Shown: one piece after another, positions 56,179 through 64,000 of the stretch | Layout of the letters: every line of letters begins with the position of its first letter | Position numbering within the stretch: the stretch's first letter is position 1 | Assembly (NCBI GenBank): GCA_015058655.1 | Contig: SVBX01000012.1 | Location: 1-64,000 of the forward strand | Direction: 5' to 3' | Length of the DNA: 64,000 bases | From: Pseudoselenomonas ruminantium | GTDB taxonomy: Bacteria; Bacillota; Negativicutes; Selenomonadales; Selenomonadaceae | Made by a program: the position numbers and the translations under genes | Notes under the pieces: model-generated | Databases searched by the model: none | What the model was told of the DNA's origin: nothing | What the model saw: only the letters and a program-made list of their open reading frames with translations

Positions 56179-57027
56179 TCAGCTTTCTTTCCAAAGCTTT
56201 GTTCTGAGAATCTGGTAATAATCCTTGTCTTGAAACTTCACTATGCTTGCTTGAACCTTTGACTTGCGTACTATTACCTCGTCCCCGGGCAACAAGCGAA
56301 AACTTTCCTGTCCATCAAAGGTCACCAGGATATCCTGATGCACTGCCGCTATCTTGATATGCACCACATCATCCTCCCCGATGACCAGGGGGCGCATATT
56401 GAAGGTGTGAGCACAAATGGGAGTAAGCAGCAAGGCCGGTATGCTGGGGCTCATGATAGGCCCTCCTGCGGACAGGGAATATGCTGTGGACCCCGTAGGG
56501 GATGATACGATAATTCCATCAGCCTTGTAATCTATCAAATGCACTTCATTGATGGCCAGGCCAAGGTGCAGCATACGGGCGACGCCCCCCTTGGTAATAA
56601 CCACATCATTGATGGCATGCCCCAAAAAACGCCGCTCTCCCTCACTCTGGACATAGCCCGCCAGAAGAAGCCTATGCTCTATGCGATAATTGCGTTCCAG
56701 GATGCGCCGGAGCATATCCTCCAGTTCCCCCAGCTCGATATCTGCCATAAACCCCAGGGTTCCCAGGTTAATGCCACAGACCGGCACCGGGTGGCTGCCA
56801 TATCTCCTGCATACCCCCAACAAGGTGCCATCGCCCCCCAGGCTCAAGGCGATATCTGCCTCTTGCTTTTCAATCTCCGCCACGCCATACTCCTCCAGGC
56901 CGAAAAACCTGGATTCGTCCAAAGGAAGCATGAGTTCTGTTGCTTTATCGCTAAAAAAAGCTATGATCCTCTTCAGCACCTCACCAGCGGCAGGCTTATC
57001 TACATTTGGAAAGACGGCTATCCTCAT
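56179..57027 (-). CDS. nadK: NAD kinase
   Basis: The 282-aa enzyme phosphorylates NAD to NADP. It has LSLGGDGTLLGVCR, INLGTLGFMADIE and the NE-A-x-D region ADGIIVSSPTGSTAYSLSAGGPI, the canonical NADK diacylglycerol-kinase-like fold. The start is uncertain. ATG 57027 is used, but TTG starts four codons and one codon earlier lie nearer to GGGAGG. It is 30 bases after tlyA. Confidence 0.95.
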   Translation of the reverse strand: MRIAVFPNVDKPAAGEVLKRIIAFFSDKATELMLPLDESRFFGLEEYGVAEIEKQEADIALSLGGDGTLLGVCRRYGSHPVPVCGINLGTLGFMADIELGELEDMLRRILERNYRIEHRLLLAGYVQSEGERRFLGHAINDVVITKGGVARMLHLGLAINEVHLIDYKADGIIVSSPTGSTAYSLSAGGPIMSPSIPALLLTPICAHTFNMRPLVIGEDDVVHIKIAAVHQDILVTFDGQESFRLLPGDEVIVRKSKVQASIVKFQDKDYYQILRTKLWKES

Positions 57028-57056
57028 CAATGGTCCCAATCCCTCCCAAAGGATTT

Positions 57057-57866
57057 TTATTTATCCAGAGCAGCATGAGCCTCCCGAACGATTTCTTCCG
57101 GCAAACTCTCTTCTATTCCACTTCCCTCTGCCTGGCCTTTGAAAAGCCAAACCAGATACTCGATGTTGCCCTCAGGCCCCTTCACCGGCGAGAAAGTAAG
57201 TCCACGGACGGCAAAGCCTAATTCCTGGCTGAATTCCACTATCCTCCGAATAACCTCAAGATGAACAGCAGGGTCACGCACTACCCCTTTTTTCCCAACC
57301 TTGTCCTTGCCTGCTTCAAATTGCGGCTTGATGAGCGCGGCAATCTCTCCCTCATCTTTCAGCAGCTCATATGCTACAGGAAGCACCTTGGTAAGGGAAA
57401 TAAAAGCCACATCGATAGAAGCAAAATCCAGTGGGCTTTCAAACATGTCCACTGTCACATTCCTGATGTTGGTGCGCTCCATATTCACCACGCGCTCATC
57501 AGTCCGCAGCTTCCATGCCAGCTGGCCATAGCCTACATCAATGGCGTAGACCTTCACAGCTCCGTTCTGCAGCATGCAGTCAGTGAAACCGCCGGTAGAA
57601 GCGCCTATATCAGCTGCCACCTTGCCTGACATCGATATGCCGAAGGTCTCCATGGCCTTTGCCAGCTTGAGCCCGCCACGGCTTACATAGGGAATGTCAT
57701 TCCCCAACAGCCGTATCTCAGCTTCCCGCTTCACAGTGGTGCCTGCCTTGTCAACCTTCTGACCGTCCACCAGCACCTCGCCTGCCATAATCATGCGCTT
57801 GGCTCGTTCCCGGCTGCCCGCCAGCCCCTTTTCCACTAGCAGTATATCTAATCTTTCCTTTGGCAT
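57057..57866 (-). CDS. tlyA: TlyA family rRNA 2'-O-methyltransferase/hemolysin-like protein
   Basis: The 269-aa protein has an N-terminal S4 RNA-binding domain (RLDILLVEKGLAGSRERAKRM) and an FtsJ-type methyltransferase domain with the SAM motif ADIGASTGGFTDC (near 90) and later KPQFEAGKDKVGKKGVV. TlyA methylates 16S and 23S rRNA in mycobacteria. ATG 57866 has AAGGA upstream and gives the usual N-terminus. The alternative GTG 57884 would overlap the dxs stop as GTGA. Confidence 0.93.
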   Translation of the reverse strand: MPKERLDILLVEKGLAGSRERAKRMIMAGEVLVDGQKVDKAGTTVKREAEIRLLGNDIPYVSRGGLKLAKAMETFGISMSGKVAADIGASTGGFTDCMLQNGAVKVYAIDVGYGQLAWKLRTDERVVNMERTNIRNVTVDMFESPLDFASIDVAFISLTKVLPVAYELLKDEGEIAALIKPQFEAGKDKVGKKGVVRDPAVHLEVIRRIVEFSQELGFAVRGLTFSPVKGPEGNIEYLVWLFKGQAEGSGIEESLPEEIVREAHAALDK

Positions 57867-57880
57867 TTCCTTTTCCTTGC

Positions 57881-59764
57881 TCACTTTGTATTGGTCTGTA
57901 ATCTCGCCATTACCTTTTCGGCAACAGCTTCCGGCGTAAGTCCTACTAGTTTCAGCAACTCGCTGCGCGCCCCTTGCTCCACAAAGGCATCAGGCAAACC
58001 GCACCGCATAAGACCAGCAGGAAGGTTCCTATCCAGAAGAAACTCGGCTACAGCAGAACCGAAACCGCCTGCCAGCACATTTTCTTCCAGCGTCACCAGT
58101 AGCTTCTTGCTCTCTCCCAGCCGTTGCAGCAGTTCCTCATCCAGGGGTTTGATAAAGCGCATATTCACCAGAGTTGCTTCTATGCCATGCCTGGACAAAA
58201 GCTCAACTGCCCCGGCAGCCACCTCATTCATGGCTCCCACGGCCAGGAAAGCTATCTCTCCGCCTTCGGATAGGACCTCTGCTTCGCCTACTTGCATATC
58301 GGAAAACTCTTCCTGGATCTCCACCCCCAGGCCGGCACCACGAGGATAGCGAATCGCCGTAGGGGTATCCATAGTGACGGCCTTTCCCAGCATCTGCCTG
58401 AGCTCGTTTTCATCCTTGGGAACAAAAACCGTCATATTGGGCATATGACGAAGGTATGACAGGTCAAACACACCGTGATGGGTAGGCCCGTCTTCACCTA
58501 CCAGCCCAGCCCTGTCAAGGCAAATAGTCACAGGGAGGTTTTGCAGGCACACATCATGGATAAGCTGGTCATAGGCACGCTGGGCAAAGGTGGAATATAT
58601 AGCTACCACCGGATGCTTGCCATCGGCAGCCAGACCTGCTGCCAAAGTCACGGCATGCTCTTCCGCAATGCCTGTATCCAAGAATCTGCCTTGATATTTT
58701 TCCTTAAAGGCGCTGAGTCCCGTGCCGGAAGGCATAGCCGCAGTGATGGCCACAAGTTCCGGCCTCTTCTCTGCCAAATCCAGCAAGGCCTGACTGAAAA
58801 CCGAGGTATAGGATGGGGCCCCCGCTGCCTTTTTGGCACACTCTCCTGTAGCCAGATCGAACTTGCCCACCCCATGAAACTTGCCGGGATTCTTCTCAGC
58901 CGGAGCATACCCCCTGCCCTTCATGGTATGCACATGAATAAGCAACGGGCCGTCCATTTCCCGTACCTTGTTGAATACATCCTGCAGGAGGCTGATGTTA
59001 TGCCCATCCAAAGGCCCCAGATAATTGAAGCCCATTTCCTCAAAAAGTGCCCCTGGCACCAACACCGAGCGTATGCCATCTTTGATCTGATTGGCTGTCT
59101 TCAAGACGCGGCTGCCAATGCGTGGAATACTGGAAAGTATCTCTTCCACATCATGCTTTGCCTGCTTGTATTGCGGTGCCAGCCTGATACGGGAGAGATA
59201 TTCGCTCATAGCCCCCACATTCTTGTCGATGGACATTTCGTTATCATTCAGTATGACAATGAGATTCCTGCCCAGCTGTCCCGCATGGTTCAAAGCTTCG
59301 AAGGCCTCACCGCCTGTAAGGGCCCCGTCACCGATAACTGCAATTACCTTATTGCTGCGACCGCTCAAATCCCTGGAAATGGCCATGCCTAAAGCAGCGG
59401 AAATAGAGGTGCTGGCATGCCCCACACCAAAAGCGTCATAAGATGACTCAAATCTGTTGGGAAAGCCGGTAATGCCCCCCTGCTGCCGCAGGGTCGAAAA
59501 TCTTTCCTTCCTGCCGGTGAGGATTTTATGCGTATAAGCCTGATGCCCCACATCCCAGATGAGCTTATCCTGCGGAAACTTGAATACGCTATAGAGAGCC
59601 AGCGTGAGTTCTACCGTCCCCAGGCTGGGAGCCAGATGCCCCCCATTTGCCGCCACAGTCTCTATGATGAGTTGTCGTATTTCTTTGGCAAGGCTCTCCA
59701 GTTCGAAAAGGGAATATTTCTTGATATCCTCTGGCTGACCTAGCTTATCGAGCAGTGAATACAT
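57881..59764 (-). CDS. dxs: 1-deoxy-D-xylulose-5-phosphate synthase
   Basis: The 627-aa enzyme condenses pyruvate and glyceraldehyde 3-phosphate at the head of the MEP isoprenoid pathway. It has the thiamine diphosphate region GDGALTGGEAFEALNHAG...NDNEMSI, the GHASTS segment and the transketolase-like C-terminal part (GLAADGKHPVVAIYSTF, HHGVFDL). ATG 59764 follows AGGAAGTG. It is coupled to ispA upstream and tlyA downstream. Confidence 0.96.
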   Translation of the reverse strand: MYSLLDKLGQPEDIKKYSLFELESLAKEIRQLIIETVAANGGHLAPSLGTVELTLALYSVFKFPQDKLIWDVGHQAYTHKILTGRKERFSTLRQQGGITGFPNRFESSYDAFGVGHASTSISAALGMAISRDLSGRSNKVIAVIGDGALTGGEAFEALNHAGQLGRNLIVILNDNEMSIDKNVGAMSEYLSRIRLAPQYKQAKHDVEEILSSIPRIGSRVLKTANQIKDGIRSVLVPGALFEEMGFNYLGPLDGHNISLLQDVFNKVREMDGPLLIHVHTMKGRGYAPAEKNPGKFHGVGKFDLATGECAKKAAGAPSYTSVFSQALLDLAEKRPELVAITAAMPSGTGLSAFKEKYQGRFLDTGIAEEHAVTLAAGLAADGKHPVVAIYSTFAQRAYDQLIHDVCLQNLPVTICLDRAGLVGEDGPTHHGVFDLSYLRHMPNMTVFVPKDENELRQMLGKAVTMDTPTAIRYPRGAGLGVEIQEEFSDMQVGEAEVLSEGGEIAFLAVGAMNEVAAGAVELLSRHGIEATLVNMRFIKPLDEELLQRLGESKKLLVTLEENVLAGGFGSAVAEFLLDRNLPAGLMRCGLPDAFVEQGARSELLKLVGLTPEAVAEKVMARLQTNTK

Positions 59765-59778
59765 AAAAGCACTTCCTG

Positions 59779-60654
59779 TCATTTATTTCTTTTCAGCAGG
59801 TATTCTACAAGCTCGCGCAGGAAACCTGCCTGTTCCCCTAAAGGCGCCAGGGCTTCCACTGCCTCTGCCACAGTTTCTTCAGCCAGCTTTCTTGCCTCTT
59901 CCAACGAGGTGAGCGTCACATAGGTTGACTTATCATTGCGTTCATCGCTTCCCACAGGTTTGCCAATGACAGATTCGTCCCCCGTTACATCGAGGATATC
60001 GTCTGTAATCTGGAAAGCCAGCCCAAACTTGTCTGCATAAGTGGTGAGGGCCGCTAATTTCTCCTCAGAAGCTCCTGCCAGCAGGGCACCACTGCGTATG
60101 GCAGCGTGGAACAGGGCACCTGTCTTCCCCATGTGGAGGCGCTTCAATGTTTCCATGTCTATTTTCTTGCCTTCGGCTTCCAAATCCATGGCCTGGCCGC
60201 CCACCATGCCACTCTGACCGGCAGCCAGGGCAAATTCCCGCGCTACAGCCAGCTTCACCTGCGGCTCTGCCTCCTGCCGCAAAACCACCTCGAAGGCCAG
60301 GGTCAGCAGGGCATCGCCTGCCAAAACAGCCATGCCATCCCCGTAAACCTTATGGTTGGTCAGCTTGCCACGCCGATAGTCATCATTATCCATAGCCGGC
60401 AAATCATCATGGATAAGTGAATAAGTATGTATCATTTCCATGGCACAAGCAGCGGTAAGATAATCAGTTCCCCTGCCCCCTACGGCATCTGCCGCCGCCA
60501 TGAGCAGCATGGGGCGCATCCTCTTGCCGCCTGCCATAAGGCTGTACTCCATAGCCTCTCCCAGCTTATGATCCAAAGAGGGGTTAGACTTCAATTCCCT
60601 CTCCAGCTGTGCCTCAACTAATTGCAGACGCTCCTGCCAAATCTCCTTCAGCAT
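59779..60654 (-). CDS. ispA: Polyprenyl synthase (farnesyl diphosphate synthase type)
   Basis: The 291-aa enzyme makes C15 or longer allylic diphosphates. It has the first Asp-rich motif HDDLPAMDNDDYRRG (near 80) and the second QITDDILDVTG (near 215). The two residues inserted within the first motif identify the FPP/GGPP class of IspA. xseA/xseB, which often precede ispA, are absent here. AGAGGAG precedes ATG 60654. Confidence 0.94.
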   Translation of the reverse strand: MLKEIWQERLQLVEAQLERELKSNPSLDHKLGEAMEYSLMAGGKRMRPMLLMAAADAVGGRGTDYLTAACAMEMIHTYSLIHDDLPAMDNDDYRRGKLTNHKVYGDGMAVLAGDALLTLAFEVVLRQEAEPQVKLAVAREFALAAGQSGMVGGQAMDLEAEGKKIDMETLKRLHMGKTGALFHAAIRSGALLAGASEEKLAALTTYADKFGLAFQITDDILDVTGDESVIGKPVGSDERNDKSTYVTLTSLEEARKLAEETVAEAVEALAPLGEQAGFLRELVEYLLKRNK

Positions 60655-60782
60655 TCCAATTCTCCTCTATGTCGATATGCCATTTAGTATTTTTATACAT
60701 TGTATTCCAGTCCACATGGTACACGAAATTTGCATAAAAATCAACCATGCTTGAGCTTCCTGTCAATCATTCCTGCATGAAA

Positions 60783-60830
60783 AAACCTCCGCAGGCCCTC
60801 ATTCGCATGAGGTAACGGAGGTTTTCCTTG
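60783..60830 (-). terminator. rnjA terminator
   Basis: AAAACCTCCG / CGGAGGTTTT encloses a second stem CCTCAT-TCGC-ATGAGG; TTTTTT follows on the minus strand. It lies 25 bases past the rnjA stop. Confidence 0.9.
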
Positions 60831-60850
60831 CAAAGCTATGTTCCTATTTG

Positions 60851-62515
60851 TCAAATCTCCATGATGATGGGAAGTATCATAGGCCTGCGACGAGTCTTAT
60901 CAAAGAGATACCTGCCCAAAGCGTCACGAACATTGGCCTTGATGGCAGCCCATTCCTTCACGCCCTCATCCTCGCAACGGTCAAGGGCCTGCTGCACGCG
61001 GGCTCTGGCTTCATCCATCAGCGCTTCTGACTCACGGACATATACGAAGCCGCGGGAAACGATGTCCGGGCCTGCTACCACGCGGTTGCTGGCCTTGTCC
61101 ATGGTCACCACCACAATGAGGATGCCATCCTGGGACAGCTGGCGACGATCTCTGAGGACGATGTTGCCCACATCGCCCACGCCAAGGCCATCCACCATCA
61201 CCATGCCTGCGGTGACTTTGCCGGCCTGGGTGCCTTTGTCACGGGTGAATTCCATGATCTGGCCGTTCTCCCCAATGAAGATATTCTCCTTGGGCATTCC
61301 CAGTTCCCTGGCCAGGCGGGCATGCTGCACCAGCATATGGTACTCGCCATGGACCGGAATGAAGAACTTAGGCCGCACCAGGTTGTGCATGAGCTTCAAT
61401 TCCTCGCGGCTGGCATGGCCGGATACATGGATGCCCTGATTGCGGCCATATATGACATTGGCCCCCAGCTTCATGAGGTTGTCAATGGTTCTGGTCACCA
61501 GCTTCTCATTGCCCGGGATGGGAGTCGCGGAAATGATAACCGTATCTCCCGGCACCACCGTCACCTTGCGGTGATCGGACATGGACATGCGGGTCAGAGC
61601 CGACATGGGCTCGCCCTGGCTGCCGGTAGTGCAGATGACAATTTGGTCAGAACGGAAACGATTGATTTCATCTATATCGATGATAGTTCCCTCAGGAGCA
61701 TGGATATATCCCAGCTCCATAGAGATGCCCACCACATTCACCATGCTGCGCCCCAGAATGGCTACCCGCCGCTTGTAGCGCACGGCGGTATCGATGACCT
61801 GCTGGATGCGGTGCACATTGGATGAGAAGGTAGCTACGATAATGCGGCCCTTGGCACCATGGAAAGCCTTGTCAAAGGCAGCACCTACGGTGCTCTCGCT
61901 CATGGTGTGGCCTTCGCGCTCGGCATTGGTGCTGTCTGCCATCATCACCAGCACGCCCTTGTTGCCCAGCTCGGCAAAGCGGCGGAAATCCGTCATCTTC
62001 CCATCTACAGGAGTGTAGTCCAGCTTGAAATCGCCGGTGTGGACAATCATGCCCACAGGTGTCTTGATAGAAAGGCCCACAGCATCTGGAATGGAATGAT
62101 TGACACGGATGAAACCCACGCTGAAGCAGCCGACATTGATGATATCCCCCTGCATGACGGAATGCAGATTGCTGGAATCGACTCCGTTCTCCTGCAGGCG
62201 TCCTTCCAGGATGCCCAAGGTCAGGCGAGTACCATACACAGGCACATTGATCTGCTTCAGCAGATAAGGCAGGGCACCAATATGATCCTCGTGGCCATGA
62301 GTCAAGACCACTGCCTTGATCATATCCCTGTTTTCAATCAGATATGAAATATCGGGGATAACCAGGTCGATACCCAGCATATCCTCCTCCGGGAACATAA
62401 GACCGGAGTCAATCACCAAAATCTCATCATCCACGCGGATGACGGTCATGTTCTTGCCGATTTCCCCAAGTCCGCCAAGGGGAATGATTTGCAGTTTTTG
62501 TGCTCCTTTAGACAA
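60851..62515 (-). CDS. rnjA: Ribonuclease J
   Basis: The 554-aa MBL/beta-CASP RNase processes and decays mRNA with 5'-exo- and endonucleolytic activity. It has LGGLGEIGKNM, the zinc motif THGHEDHIGALPYLL, HTGDFKLDYTP, DSTNAEREGHT and the beta-CASP motifs ATFSSNVHRIQQ and CTTGSQGEPMSAL, then HVSGHASREEL. It is RNase J by the full-length C-terminal domain. The TTG start at 62515 is supported by GGAGGTG seven bases upstream. It is monocistronic, with promoter and terminator visible. Confidence 0.96.
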   Translation of the reverse strand: MSKGAQKLQIIPLGGLGEIGKNMTVIRVDDEILVIDSGLMFPEEDMLGIDLVIPDISYLIENRDMIKAVVLTHGHEDHIGALPYLLKQINVPVYGTRLTLGILEGRLQENGVDSSNLHSVMQGDIINVGCFSVGFIRVNHSIPDAVGLSIKTPVGMIVHTGDFKLDYTPVDGKMTDFRRFAELGNKGVLVMMADSTNAEREGHTMSESTVGAAFDKAFHGAKGRIIVATFSSNVHRIQQVIDTAVRYKRRVAILGRSMVNVVGISMELGYIHAPEGTIIDIDEINRFRSDQIVICTTGSQGEPMSALTRMSMSDHRKVTVVPGDTVIISATPIPGNEKLVTRTIDNLMKLGANVIYGRNQGIHVSGHASREELKLMHNLVRPKFFIPVHGEYHMLVQHARLARELGMPKENIFIGENGQIMEFTRDKGTQAGKVTAGMVMVDGLGVGDVGNIVLRDRRQLSQDGILIVVVTMDKASNRVVAGPDIVSRGFVYVRESEALMDEARARVQQALDRCEDEGVKEWAAIKANVRDALGRYLFDKTRRRPMILPIIMEI

Positions 62516-62671
62516 AAAATCACACCTCCGAAGTGTTTATATATATTAATCAAGGCAATATCCCAAATATAGCGCTCATTAAAAAACCAATCAGCAGGCA
62601 CACTCCGACACAGCTTCTTGGATATAAAAAATAAGCCTATTCAGTTTTGTCCGCTCAACTTATTCTCTTAC

Positions 62672-62700
62672 ATTTTAACATCACGAGCATAATATTGCAA
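62672..62700 (-). promoter_or_regulatory. rnjA promoter
   Basis: TTGCAA (62695-62700) and TAAAAT (62672-62677) lie exactly 17 bases apart on the minus strand. This gives a leader of about 150 bases. Nothing else was recognised between rnjA and the mdh terminator. Confidence 0.6.
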
Positions 62701-62751
62701 ATGGAAAAGATAAAAAACGCTAATGGTTTTGCATAGCCAAAATAATTTGCA

Positions 62752-62793
62752 CAAAAAATAGCACCGCAGTCCCCAAAGGAACCGCAGTGCTAT
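62752..62793 (-). terminator. mdh terminator
   Basis: ATAGCACCGCAGT (62758-62770) pairs with ACCGCAGTGCTAT (62781-62793), read with two G-T pairs; TTTTTT follows on the minus strand. It is about 20 bases past the mdh stop. Confidence 0.88.
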
Positions 62794-62811
62794 CAGTCAG
62801 TTCAGTATAAC

Positions 62812-63762
62812 TTATTTCAGCGCATCGCCAATCTTGGAGTTGGTGTCGCGAGCCGCAGCTACGCTCTCATCGAACTTAGCCTTCTCCTCGCCTTCCAGCT
62901 TGACTTCCACGACCTTCTCCATGCCATCCTTGCCAAGGATGACAGGCACACCGATGCAGAGGTCTTTCTCGCCATACTCGCCATCGAGATATACGCAGCA
63001 AGGCATGAGCTTCTTGGCATCGAGAGCGATAGCCTCCACCATGGCAGCAGCTGCCGCGCCCGGAGCATACCAAGCGGAAGTGCCCAGGAGCTTAGTGAGG
63101 GTTGCGCCGCCGACCTTGGTGGCTTCCACAGCCTCAGTGAGCTGTTCCTCGGTGAGGAGCTCCTTCACGGGGATGCCACGATAGGTAGCAAGGCTTACGA
63201 GAGGAACCATGGTCTTGTCGCTGTGGCCGCCGATAACGGTGCCATCCACATCAGTCGGAGTAGCAGGATAGCCGGCTTTCTGAAGAGCCTTGGACAGGAA
63301 ATAACGGAAGCGGCTGCTGTCCAGCATGCCGCCCTGGCCGATGACACGGTTGCGGGGCAGCTTGGAATCCTTGAAAGTAAGGTAGGTCATTGCATCCATG
63401 GGGTTGGAAATGATGATGAAGATAGCGTCAGGAGAATACTCCAAAGCCTGATCCACGACGCTTTTCACGATCTTGGCATTGGTGCCGATAAGGTCTTCAC
63501 GGCTCATGCCCGGCTTGCGGGGAATGCCGGAAGTCACAACCACAACCTGGGAACCTGCCGTTGCAGCATAATCATTGGTCACGCCAGTTACGGTAGTGTC
63601 GAAATTCAGGAGATGGGCCGTCTGCATGATGTCCATGGCTTTGCCTTCGGACACGCCCTCTTTGATATCAATGAGCACAACCTCGCTGCAAATGTTCTTC
63701 GTAGCCAGCACATTTGCTACGGTTGCACCAACATTACCTGCACCAACAACTGTTACCTTCAT
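62812..63762 (-). CDS. mdh: Malate dehydrogenase (LDH-like type)
   Basis: The 316-aa NAD-dependent enzyme interconverts malate and oxaloacetate. It has the Rossmann motif VVGAGNVGATVA, SGIPRKPGMSREDL (the Arg after GIP marks malate rather than lactate specificity), ISNPMDAMTYL and the catalytic GGHSDKTMVP. In this group it fits a succinate/propionate fermentation route, an inference. ATG 63762 has AGGAGG nine bases upstream. The promoter and a TGAATCA repeat lie upstream. Confidence 0.95.
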   Translation of the reverse strand: MKVTVVGAGNVGATVANVLATKNICSEVVLIDIKEGVSEGKAMDIMQTAHLLNFDTTVTGVTNDYAATAGSQVVVVTSGIPRKPGMSREDLIGTNAKIVKSVVDQALEYSPDAIFIIISNPMDAMTYLTFKDSKLPRNRVIGQGGMLDSSRFRYFLSKALQKAGYPATPTDVDGTVIGGHSDKTMVPLVSLATYRGIPVKELLTEEQLTEAVEATKVGGATLTKLLGTSAWYAPGAAAAAMVEAIALDAKKLMPCCVYLDGEYGEKDLCIGVPVILGKDGMEKVVEVKLEGEEKAKFDESVAAARDTNSKIGDALK

Positions 63763-63824
63763 AATGAAATGCCTCCTTGAGATATGGCCGGGCACATTTT
63801 ATTTTCCCGGCGGAATGGCTTTTA

Positions 63825-63851
63825 TGAATCATGAATCACACTTATGATTCA
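63825..63851. promoter_or_regulatory. Candidate operator in the mdh leader (TGAATCA repeats)
   Basis: Two direct TGAATCA units (63825-63838) are followed after six bases by one inverted unit, TGATTCA (63845-63851). The cluster sits just downstream of the predicted transcription start. A TGAATCATGAATGA variant also precedes the SYLF gene on the minus strand. The regulator is not recognised. Confidence 0.4.
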
Positions 63852-63861
63852 CTATGTTCTG

Positions 63862-63890
63862 ATTATAACAAAGTTAATGCCCATCGTCAA
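63862..63890 (-). promoter_or_regulatory. mdh promoter
   Basis: TTGACG (63885-63890) and TATAAT (63862-63867) are separated by 17 bases on the minus strand, about 100 bases before the mdh start. Confidence 0.85.
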
Positions 63891-63941
63891 GAAAAAAGAC
63901 AATAGTCGTAAAATTGTATTCAGTTTTTGCATCAAAACATG

Positions 63942-63984
63942 AAAATAGCCGCTGGACAAATCCCATGAGAATTTATTCAGCGGC
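63942..63984 (-). terminator. Possible terminator of a gene beyond the right edge
   Basis: GCCGCTG (63948-63954) pairs with CAGCGGC (63978-63984) across a 23-base loop, and TATTTTC follows on the minus strand. The loop is long. No gene is visible in 63763-64000. Confidence 0.4.
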
Positions 63985-64000
63985 ATAAAGTTTTCGATAT

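Overview
The window looks like a chromosomal stretch of a diderm Firmicute of the class Negativicutes, most likely a Selenomonas relative. This is inferred from gene content, not from a database match. Firmicute markers are the rbgA-rnhB-ylqG-ylqH order, hemZ, scpA/scpB, a SpoIIIE/FtsK translocase, ArgR and RNase J. Outer-membrane markers are a secretin (CpaC) in a Tad/Flp pilus locus and a psd-pssA phosphatidylethanolamine pathway. Base composition is moderately GC-rich. The pilus minor-subunit genes and a toxin-antitoxin-like pair are visibly more AT-rich. Nearly all genes lie on the minus strand. TTG and GTG starts with well-spaced Shine-Dalgarno sites are common (TTG: yifB, psd, a cpaE, hisS, ftsK, the SAH deaminase, rnjA). 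No rRNA, tRNA or CRISPR array was seen.

Layout. Positions 1-74 hold the 5' end of a group IIC intron, inserted just behind the terminator of a SYLF-domain lipoprotein-like gene. 0.9-10 kb: clpB with a GTCAAA-type operator over its promoter, yifB, yraN, FlhB-like ylqH, a Gln-rich FliK-like ylqG, rnhB and rbgA. 10.1-11.2 kb: class II aldolase on the plus strand. 11.3-16 kb: queDE, then a membrane-envelope group (GT2 synthase, pssA, psd, a WecG/TagA-type transferase). 16-22 kb: a palindromic repeat, a beta-CASP nuclease, murB, trmL, ilvD and cobO. 21.9-23.5 kb: an exported SGNH hydrolase on the plus strand.

23.5-39.5 kb is the accessory heart of the window. It is a complete but re-ordered Tad/Flp pilus operon (cpaB, cpaC, two CpaE-type ATPases, tadB, flp, tadE, tadA, tadC, two pseudopilin-like proteins). 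Next come two tandem plus-strand membrane receptors with degenerate GGDEF domains, then the prepilin peptidase tadV and a DUF192 gene. Two inverted, nearly identical 156-bp MITE-like elements with TA target sites lie at 35.1 and 41.5 kb. One sits in the leader of the first receptor gene, the other between hisS and aspS.

39.6-64 kb is housekeeping: fur-hemZ-hisS-aspS, ftsK, an SAH deaminase/SAH hydrolase pair for methyl-cycle recycling, a Panacea (DUF4065) antitoxin with a partner gene, scpAB with an M50 protease and a Nudix hydrolase, recN-argR-nadK-tlyA-dxs-ispA, rnjA and mdh. The most interesting loci are the Tad locus with two complementary non-canonical Walker A ATPases and adjoining degenerate GGDEF receptors, the Panacea pair, the MITE pair, and the SAH deaminase/hydrolase pair.
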